Shown piece after piece: positions 1 to 5,373 of a stretch of 5,855 nt of DNA. Numbering within the stretch: the first letter of the stretch is position 1; every line of letters starts with the position of its first letter. Source of the stretch: Treponema sp. (GTDB lineage Bacteria > Spirochaetota > Spirochaetia > Treponematales > Breznakiellaceae). Below the pieces are notes generated by a model. That model did not search any database, had not been told where the DNA came from, and saw nothing but the letters and a program-made list of their open reading frames with translations. The stretch is from positions 1 to 5,855 of the forward strand of contig JAITES010000162.1 of assembly GCA_031281925.1 (NCBI GenBank). The letters are read 5' to 3'. The position numbers were made by a program, and so were the translations under genes.

Positions 1-2105
1 TGGAGGGGAGGGACATGACCACCGTGGTTTTTCCCCATGCGGAATACCGTTTTTACCTGGATGCTTCGGTAGAAGCGCGGGCCAAACGCCGTCATGATCA
101 GGGAGTTTCCAGACTCAGCCTTAAGGAGATCCGTTCCGGTATTGAAGAACGTGACAGGCTTGACAGGAACAAGGAAGAGGGGAGTCTGATTCTTGTTCCC
201 GGGGTTGACTATCTGGATACTTCGGACTTGACCATCCAACAAGTTTATGACAGATTAGTAGAGAAAATAATGATGGAAGGAACAACAATGGCTGAGAAGG
301 ACGTGGAACCGGATATTACTCAAAAGGATGAGCCGAAGACCCCTGCCGATAATATCCAGACACAATTACAGGAAGAATACTTAAAAACCCTTGAATCCCT
401 CGAAGAAGGGCAGCTCGTTGACGGTGTAGTCATTCAGGTGACTCCCGATCAGGTCTTTATTGATGTGGGCTATAAGTCCGAAGGAAAGATTCCCATAGGG
501 GAATTCACTGAAATTCCAAAAATCGGGGATACCGTCTCGGTGATCCTCGTTACCAAAGAGAATAAATACGGTGAAGTTATCGTTTCCAAGCAGAAAGCGG
601 ATGTAAAGATCTTCTGGAAGAACCTGCGCCAGGCTTTCCAGGATCATACCATGGTTGAAGGACTCATCGAAACGCGCGTCAAGGGCGGATACGATGTGAA
701 TCTCGGCGGCGGGGTCAGGGCATTTCTCCCCATAAGCCAGTCCGACGTTATCAGGGTAGAAAAACCGGAAAAACTGCTCGGTCTAAAGGCCGAATTCTAT
801 GTGGAACGGCTCTATTCGGAGGGGAAAGTCAATGTGGTGGTAAACCGCCGCAAGTGGATGGAAGAGGAAATTGAACGTAAACGGAACGATTTCTTTGAAA
901 ATACCCCTATCGGCGCAGACGTGACCGGGACGATCAAGAGCTTTACCTCCTTCGGCGCCTTTGTCGATCTGGGAGGCTTTGACGGGCTTCTCCATATCAA
1001 CGATATGAGTTGGGGCCATGTTACCCGGCCCAAAGACTTTGTAAAGAAAGGGCAGGAAATTCATCTTAAGGTGATCCGCATCGACAAGCAGGAGAAACGG
1101 ATCAATCTTTCCCTCAAACATTTTAGTGATGATCCCTGGGTGCATTTTGAGGATAAGTACCATGTCAATGATATCGTCAAGGGAAGGGTTACCAAATTAA
1201 CCGATTTTGGCGCCTTCATAGAGCTTGAAGAAGGCATAGAAGGGCTTGCCCATATTTCCGAGTTCTCCTGGGTCAAGAAGGTCCAGAAACCCGGCGATCT
1301 TCTTTCCATCGGCGACGAACTTGAGTGCATGATCCTCGGTTACGATCTCCAGGCCGGCAGGGTTTCCCTGGGCCTCAAGCAGGTTACCTCGAATCCCTGG
1401 AGTGATGTGGAGGAGAAGTATCCTGTGGGTACCAGGCTTACCCGCAAGGTGGTAAAGATCACCAATGCAGGGGCTTATATAGAGCTGGAAGAGGGAATAG
1501 ACGGTTTCCTCCATGCCGACGATATCTCCTGGACGAAGAAAATTAAACATCCGGGCAGCGAATTAACGACAGGTCAGGAACTGGAGATCATGGTTATCAG
1601 CGTTGAACCGGAAGCCCACAATATCAGGCTGGGTATCAAACAGCTTACCGAAGATCCCTGGAAGAGCTTTGCGGAGGCCTATAAACCCGGAACGATGGTG
1701 GAAGGGGAAGTTTCTTCGGTTACCGATTTTGGAATATTTGTCCGTGTTCCCGGTGGTATCGAAGGGCTTATTCATAAGACAAACCTGGTGGAAAACCGGG
1801 ATGATAATCCCGATGATGCGCTCAAGAAGTATCAGAGCGGGGACAAGATCAAGGCAGTGGTTTTGGAACTGCAGCCGGAGAAACAGAAGGCCGCCTTCTC
1901 CATTCGGGATTACCAGAAAAAGGTACAGCGTGATGAAATTTCCCGCTATATGGCAGGAGAAGAGTCTGACGGGTCAGCCTTTACCCTGGGGGATTTCCTG
2001 AAGTCCAAGTCGGATTCTTCTGCCGAGACCAAAGGCCGGGCCGCTTCTCCTGAAAGGAACAAGAATGAGGATGAAGGAACCGATAAGGGCGGCGCTGCCG
2101 AATAA
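1..2105 (+). CDS. rpsA: Cytidylate kinase (C-terminal part) fused to 30S ribosomal protein S1, 5' partial
   Basis: The frame is open from the window edge (first full codon at position 3) and ends with TAA at 2103-2105. Residues are counted from the Met at 15. The first codons read EGRDMTTVVFP, the CMP-kinase core motif, so that Met is internal and the P-loop half lies upstream. Residues 1-85 match the Cmk C-terminus (FYLDAS, RAKRR, IEERDRLDRN, YLDTSDLT). Cmk phosphorylates CMP and dCMP using ATP. A linker at about 86-130 leads into six S1 (OB-fold) RNA-binding domains at about 131-193, 212-278, 298-368, 383-455, 470-542 and 557-630. The last four are the most typical, with TSFGAFVDLGG or DFGAFIELEEG strands and 'PW' spacers (DDPW, SNPW, EDPW). 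Six domains match the E. coli S1 pattern of mRNA binding on the 30S subunit. The tail (about 638-696) is polar and low in complexity. A separate S1 start is possible at 288. The Cmk-S1 fusion is known in Treponema. The S1 call is very secure; Cmk activity is less so, because key residues vary and most of the domain is out of view. Confidence 0.95.
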   Translation, partial: EGRDMTTVVFPHAEYRFYLDASVEARAKRRHDQGVSRLSLKEIRSGIEERDRLDRNKEEGSLILVPGVDYLDTSDLTIQQVYDRLVEKIMMEGTTMAEKDVEPDITQKDEPKTPADNIQTQLQEEYLKTLESLEEGQLVDGVVIQVTPDQVFIDVGYKSEGKIPIGEFTEIPKIGDTVSVILVTKENKYGEVIVSKQKADVKIFWKNLRQAFQDHTMVEGLIETRVKGGYDVNLGGGVRAFLPISQSDVIRVEKPEKLLGLKAEFYVERLYSEGKVNVVVNRRKWMEEEIERKRNDFFENTPIGADVTGTIKSFTSFGAFVDLGGFDGLLHINDMSWGHVTRPKDFVKKGQEIHLKVIRIDKQEKRINLSLKHFSDDPWVHFEDKYHVNDIVKGRVTKLTDFGAFIELEEGIEGLAHISEFSWVKKVQKPGDLLSIGDELECMILGYDLQAGRVSLGLKQVTSNPWSDVEEKYPVGTRLTRKVVKITNAGAYIELEEGIDGFLHADDISWTKKIKHPGSELTTGQELEIMVISVEPEAHNIRLGIKQLTEDPWKSFAEAYKPGTMVEGEVSSVTDFGIFVRVPGGIEGLIHKTNLVENRDDNPDDALKKYQSGDKIKAVVLELQPEKQKAAFSIRDYQKKVQRDEISRYMAGEESDGSAFTLGDFLKSKSDSSAETKGRAASPERNKNEDEGTDKGGAAE
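275..290 (+). promoter_or_regulatory. Possible internal ribosome binding site and ATG start for stand-alone S1
   Basis: GGAAGGA at 275-281 lies six bases before an in-frame ATG at 288-290, in the linker between the Cmk and S1 parts. This is a better initiation signal than that of the next gene. Starting here would give an S1 protein of 605 residues beginning MAEKDVEPD, close to the natural start of free S1 proteins. Just upstream, in the +1 frame, TAA and TGA sit side by side at 268-273, where an unfused cmk gene could have ended. It is inference that both fused and free S1 are made. Confidence 0.5.
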
Positions 2106-2119
2106 GTTCCGCGGCCTGT

Positions 2120-3634
2120 ATGCTGTCTAAGATCGATGTACAGAAATTTAATACTCTTATTGAGATTAACACGCTCATAAATTCGAACTACGAGGATGTC
2201 CATACTCTTTTGACCCAGATTCTTGAATCGGCAACACGGCTTTGTGAGGGAGAGGCTTCCAGCCTGCTCCTTATGAACAAGGAAACCGGGGAGTTATACT
2301 TTGAAATAGCGCTGGGCACCAAAGGCCCTGATGTAAAACGTTTTACCCTCAAACCGGGAGAGGGAATTGCCGGCTGGGTGGCCCAGCACAACAAAGCCAT
2401 AATCGTCAACGATGTGGTCAACGACAAGCGTCATCTCCGGGAAATTTCCAGGCAGATCGACTATCCTGCAAAAACGATGATGGCGGTTCCCATGCGGATC
2501 AAGGATCAATGTATCGGCGTCATTGAATTGATAAATAAAAAAGACGGGAAAAATTTTAGTCAGGATGATCTTGAATGGCTCGAAATTTTTTCCAATCAGG
2601 CTGCCCTGGCCATTATCAATGCCCGGAGTTTTGAACAGGCCCGCAATGAATTGCAGCTCCTGCAGGACAGGATCAATACAGATCAGGGGTATCACACCCT
2701 TATTGCAAAGAGCCCCGCGATCCTTGAAAAGCTTGATATTATCGAAAGGGTTGCAAAGACGGATTCTTCGGTACTGATCCTGGGGGAAAGCGGAGTAGGG
2801 AAGGAGATCTTTGCCGAACAGATACACCAGAAGAGTCAGCGGAGCAAGAAGCCTTTTATCCGGGTAAACTGCGCGGCCCTGCCGGAGGGCCTTCTGGAGA
2901 GTGAACTCTTCGGCCACGTCAAGGGAGCCTTTACCAATGCCATTGCCAACCGGCAGGGCCGTTTTGAGCTGGCCGACGGCGGGACGATCTTTCTGGATGA
3001 GATTGGGGATTTGCCCTTGCCTCTTCAGGCAAAGCTGCTCAGGGTTATTCAGGAGAGAAGCTTTGAAAAAGTGGGCGCCGATACCACGATCACCGTCAAT
3101 GTACGGATCCTGGCGGCCACAAACAAGGATATTGAAGCCTTGGTAGAGCGGGGGGAATTCCGGAACGATCTCTACTACAGGCTCAATGTACTTCCCATCT
3201 ACATCCCGCCCCTCAGACAGCGGCCTGAGGACATTCCTGAACTGGCAGCCTTTTTTCTTAAAAAATTCATGAGGGAGACAAAAAAACAGTTTGAAGGTTT
3301 CTCCAGCGAAGCGATGGAGGCAATGCTTTCCTACAGTTGGCCGGGAAATATCCGGGAGTTGGAAAACTGTGTTGAACGGGCCTGTGTGATCAGCAAGAAT
3401 AAATGGATTCAGGAGGAAGATCTCCTGCTCAAGAATGGCTCTGTTATTTCCGAACCGGAAACCGGAAGCCGGGACTTAAAAAATGCAATCAATGTGTTTA
3501 AGGCCCACTTTATCAGGAAGATATTGGAAGAAAACAAGTGGAATCAAACCGAAGCAGCCAAGGCGCTGGATATCCAGCGTACCTATCTTTCAAGGCTGAT
3601 AAAGGAACTGGATATCAATCATCCGGAAGAATGA
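2120..3634 (+). CDS. Sigma-54-dependent transcriptional activator with N-terminal GAF domain (GAFTNA variant)
   Basis: This 504-residue protein has the classic three-part layout. A GAF sensor spans about 25-170 (KPGEGIAGWV, IGVIELINKKDG) and may bind a small ligand that I cannot name. A short coiled linker follows. The AAA+ domain at about 193-430 has Walker A GESGVGKE (222-229), Walker B GGTIFLDE (287-294), sensor I ATN (333-335), arginine-finger region FRNDLYYRL (347-355) and sensor II WPGNIREL (407-414). A Fis-type helix-turn-helix lies at about 462-498 (NQTEAAKALDIQRTYLSRLIKEL). Such proteins bind upstream enhancers and use ATP hydrolysis to remodel RNA polymerase-sigma-54. The sigma-54 contact loop reads GAFTNA (269-274), with Asn273 in place of the usual Gly; the rest of the ATPase looks intact. 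There is no phospho-receiver domain, so control is probably by ligand through GAF. The start is the first ATG after in-frame stops at 2072 and 2084, 14 bases past the S1 stop, and has no clear Shine-Dalgarno. The family is certain; targets and signal are unknown. Confidence 0.96.
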   Translation: MLSKIDVQKFNTLIEINTLINSNYEDVHTLLTQILESATRLCEGEASSLLLMNKETGELYFEIALGTKGPDVKRFTLKPGEGIAGWVAQHNKAIIVNDVVNDKRHLREISRQIDYPAKTMMAVPMRIKDQCIGVIELINKKDGKNFSQDDLEWLEIFSNQAALAIINARSFEQARNELQLLQDRINTDQGYHTLIAKSPAILEKLDIIERVAKTDSSVLILGESGVGKEIFAEQIHQKSQRSKKPFIRVNCAALPEGLLESELFGHVKGAFTNAIANRQGRFELADGGTIFLDEIGDLPLPLQAKLLRVIQERSFEKVGADTTITVNVRILAATNKDIEALVERGEFRNDLYYRLNVLPIYIPPLRQRPEDIPELAAFFLKKFMRETKKQFEGFSSEAMEAMLSYSWPGNIRELENCVERACVISKNKWIQEEDLLLKNGSVISEPETGSRDLKNAINVFKAHFIRKILEENKWNQTEAAKALDIQRTYLSRLIKELDINHPEE

Positions 3635-3648
3635 AGGAGAATTTAATG
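3634..3648 (+). promoter_or_regulatory. Ribosome binding site that sets the start of the TPR protein
   Basis: AAGGAG at 3634-3639 is six bases before ATG 3646-3648. It overlaps the last base of the activator's TGA stop. It fixes the start at 3646 rather than an upstream in-frame ATG at 3538, which lies inside the activator gene and would put 36 extra polar residues ahead of the membrane anchor. Confidence 0.85.
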
Positions 3649-4317
3649 TCTGATGTAAATGAAAAACACGGAGCGCAGGAACAGATTGAGCAATTTATTC
3701 AAAAAAACCGGAAGTTCATTGCGGCCTTTGCGGGTCTTATCGTTATTGTCATTGCCGGCTTTATCGCAGGCTTTGCCATTCGGGACAGTCTCCGCAATAA
3801 ATCTTTTAGTGCGGTGGAAGAACTCAGCCGCCGTTATGAAGCTCTCCGTTTTGACATCACTTCCGAAGAAAAGAAAGATGAGGTAGATACACTGCTGTCC
3901 GATGTAAAGGAATTTGCGGGAAAGGCTTCAGGCTACGCGCATGCCCAGGCATGGAATATTGCGGCGAACATTCATGCCGACCGGCAAGAGTGGCCCGATG
4001 CCCAGGCCTCCTGGATTAATGCGGCAAACGCCGCCGCAAAAACCTATCTTGCCCCCGCAGCATGGTATAATGCAGCGGTTGCGGCGGAAGAACAGAACAA
4101 CATTGATGAGGCAATACAATTTTACAATGAAAGCCTTACCCTCTCCGATCATTTTCCTGCCGCCGCCAGGGCCCAGTTTTCCATCGGAAGGCTTCAGGAA
4201 GGACGGAACGAAAAAACAGCGGCGCTTGAATCGTACCGCAGCCTGGTCAGCAAGTGGCCCCAGGATCCGGTCTGGACAAATCTTGCCCGGAGCCGGATTG
4301 TTGTTTTGGAAAAATAA
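3646..4317 (+). CDS. Membrane-anchored TPR-repeat protein (YfgM/TPR_21-like)
   Basis: This 223-residue protein begins with a short polar segment (MSDVNEKHGAQEQIEQFIQK). One strongly hydrophobic helix follows at about 24-45 (IVIVIAGFIAGFAI), then a long soluble part with no further membrane span. Alanine-rich helical pairs at about 98-130, 136-166 and 172-204 read as TPR-like units (AAWYNAAVAAEEQNNIDEAIQFYNES; AQFSIGRLQEGRNEKTAALESYRSL). The layout of an EQIEQFIQKNRK-type lead-in, one anchor and outward-facing TPRs resembles the YfgM/TPR_21 family. In E. coli that family is an inner-membrane protein associated with the SecYEG translocon and periplasmic chaperones. By analogy, the repeats would face the periplasm and bind protein partners. 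It lies 11 bases after the activator gene, and its stop overlaps the next start (TAATG), so it is probably co-transcribed and coupled. The anchor and TPR character are well supported; the YfgM role is an inference from architecture only. Confidence 0.85.
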   Translation: MSDVNEKHGAQEQIEQFIQKNRKFIAAFAGLIVIVIAGFIAGFAIRDSLRNKSFSAVEELSRRYEALRFDITSEEKKDEVDTLLSDVKEFAGKASGYAHAQAWNIAANIHADRQEWPDAQASWINAANAAAKTYLAPAAWYNAAVAAEEQNNIDEAIQFYNESLTLSDHFPAAARAQFSIGRLQEGRNEKTAALESYRSLVSKWPQDPVWTNLARSRIVVLEK

Positions 4318-5066
4318 TGAGAAAGAAAGCCTTTTCTTTCTTTTTTTTCATTCTTGCGCTTCTTGTTTCTTCCTGTGGAATAGAGGATTATTATTTTCTC
4401 TATTCCGTGCCGCAGGGAAACATTCAGGTTACCCTGAATAACCGCGCAACCATTCAGCTTCCAAGCCTGAGTGACGAATATTATTACTTTACGAACTTTA
4501 CCATTTTTTACCGGCTCTATATTTCCGGAAGCCAGGAATCGGGAACTATTCAAACATCCCAGGCCTCTTTGAGTTCCATCAATCCCTATCTTTCTTCCGA
4601 TTACTTCGCCATTGAACCATATACAAAGAGCGATACTACCGTATCCTCTAGTACCGGTTCGCTTTTCAAGGGCCGCAATTTTTATACACTTGAATTGGAA
4701 AATGCAAATATAGATGATGTTCTGTCAAACGAGGTCATGGGACGAACGCTGATCATAGATTTTCCGGTTACCGGTGTACGGCCTTTCCTGAATATAGGCG
4801 GCAGCATCCATACTCTCTACCGCTCAACGGGGGAGGGGAGTTTTAATCCCGTTCCCAACCGTTATTTTCTTAATACTTCAGAACTCAATTCCAGTTCAAA
4901 TGTTTCGTCCACGGTAAATGCCGATGTGGCGAACAGAACCGGTATAAGCGGTTCCCGTTTTACCTATGCCGCCATGTACATTGTTGTTACAGGAATTGAT
5001 TCCAACTTTACACCCATCTACAGCGCTCCGACGTTTATAGGTATCTTTGCCTTGCCGAATCCCTAA
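4317..5066 (+). CDS. Putative lipoprotein of unknown function
   Basis: This 249-residue protein starts with a lipoprotein signal peptide: MRKK, a phenylalanine- and leucine-rich core, then LLVSSC with the presumed lipid-bearing Cys at residue 20. VSSC is a relaxed lipobox of the kind spirochaetes accept. The mature part is rich in Ser, Thr, Asn and aromatic residues (DEYYYFTNFTIFYRLYISGS; YAAMYIVVTGIDSNF), consistent with an exported beta-rich protein. I recognise no catalytic motif or named domain. The start overlaps the preceding stop by one base, with a weak GGA at 4308-4310 six bases upstream, so translation is probably coupled to the TPR gene. Starting at the in-frame ATG at 4254 would add 21 residues and bury the signal peptide, so 4317 is preferred. 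Export and lipidation are well supported; the job is unknown. It is not obviously related to the second lipoprotein downstream. Confidence 0.85.
   Translation: MRKKAFSFFFFILALLVSSCGIEDYYFLYSVPQGNIQVTLNNRATIQLPSLSDEYYYFTNFTIFYRLYISGSQESGTIQTSQASLSSINPYLSSDYFAIEPYTKSDTTVSSSTGSLFKGRNFYTLELENANIDDVLSNEVMGRTLIIDFPVTGVRPFLNIGGSIHTLYRSTGEGSFNPVPNRYFLNTSELNSSSNVSSTVNADVANRTGISGSRFTYAAMYIVVTGIDSNFTPIYSAPTFIGIFALPNP
4341..4348 (+). repeat. Run of eight T within the lipoprotein signal-peptide coding sequence
   Basis: Eight T bases in a row, next to shorter T runs, encode part of the phenylalanine core of the signal peptide. Gain or loss of one T would shift the frame about ten codons after the start and abolish the lipoprotein. 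The run may simply reflect Phe codons. Confidence 0.5.
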
Positions 5067-5271
5067 GTTTAAGTAAGATCCATGTTACGCAAAAACAGAA
5101 TTAACCACGGACAAAGTAAAAAGTAAAGTGAATTAAGATCATTCCAAGGCTTTTCTCCGGGAAAATACCACCCCGAACCGGATATATTTTACTATCTATA
5201 ATGTTGATTCTGTCCACCTACCTGCATGCCCCATATTCCCGGAGTTACAGGGGTGTCGGCTGGATTTTGTA

Positions 5272-5301
5272 TTGACAACGAAAAGAAGGTGTGCCTAAAA
5301 T
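5272..5301 (+). promoter_or_regulatory. Sigma-70-type promoter for the downstream lipoprotein
   Basis: A perfect TTGACA at 5272-5277 and TAAAAT (five of six bases of the consensus) at 5296-5301 are 18 bases apart. Transcription would start near 5308. It points toward the second lipoprotein and would give a leader of roughly 65 to 110 bases that contains the C run. It is the strongest promoter match I found in the window. Confidence 0.6.
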
Positions 5302-5311
5302 ATGAGAGCCG

Positions 5312-5334
5312 TTCGGAGACTTCGGTTTTCCGAA
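5312..5334 (+). other. Leader segment with two mutually exclusive small hairpins
   Basis: TCCGAA at 5329-5334 can pair with TTCGGA at 5312-5317 (6 bp, 11-base loop). Its CCGAA part can instead pair with the second TTCGG copy at 5321-5325 (5 bp, TTTT loop). The segment begins just after the predicted transcription start. The stems are short, no long T run follows, and a regulatory role is not shown. Confidence 0.3.
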
Positions 5335-5373
5335 TAATAACCGCTTACAAATGTGCTTTTGTTTTGAAATTGT

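Larger units (their letters stand above)
5067..5373. other. Intergenic region between two lipoprotein genes
   Basis: No convincing gene is seen. The first part is A-rich, with short repeats of AAAGTA around 5113-5130. A weak inverted repeat (TCCGG 5156-5160 with CCGGA 5178-5182, then TATATTTT) could be a poor terminator of the upstream operon. An exact TATAAT at 5197-5202 lacks a matching -35 box at a suitable distance. The best signal is the promoter at 5272-5301. A 63-codon open frame from 5226 to 5417 crosses that promoter and the C run, but has no family resemblance and no clear ribosome binding site. Confidence 0.6.

Noticed and set aside
381..1163. Open frames on the minus strand opposite the S1 domains
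   Set aside because: They lie fully antisense to strongly conserved S1 coding sequence, and their translations show no domain or start signal.
2294..2917. A 207-codon minus-strand open frame opposite the activator
   Set aside because: Antisense shadow of the GAF and AAA+ coding sequence; no recognisable protein.
3914..4441. A 175-codon plus-strand open frame overlapping the TPR and lipoprotein genes
   Set aside because: Its translation is rich in Arg and Pro and out of frame with two well-supported genes.
5098..5130. TTAACCACGG followed by AAAGTA repeats, resembling a dispersed repeat
   Set aside because: Only one copy is present and no inverted arms are seen. Genome-wide comparison would be needed to call it a repeat family.
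5151..5190. Possible terminator (TTTTC/GAAAA or TCCGG/CCGGA followed by TATATTTT)
   Set aside because: The stems are only about 5 bp, the loop of the better-placed stem is 17 bases, and the T run is interrupted. Not strong enough to list as a terminator.
5197..5202. Exact TATAAT
   Set aside because: No -35-like hexamer at 16 to 18 bases upstream and no extended -10 TG, so a chance match in an AT-rich stretch is likely.
5245..5280. Search for a -24/-12 sigma-54 promoter near the second lipoprotein
   Set aside because: GG pairs are present but none has GC at the required spacing, so there is no support for control by the neighbouring activator.
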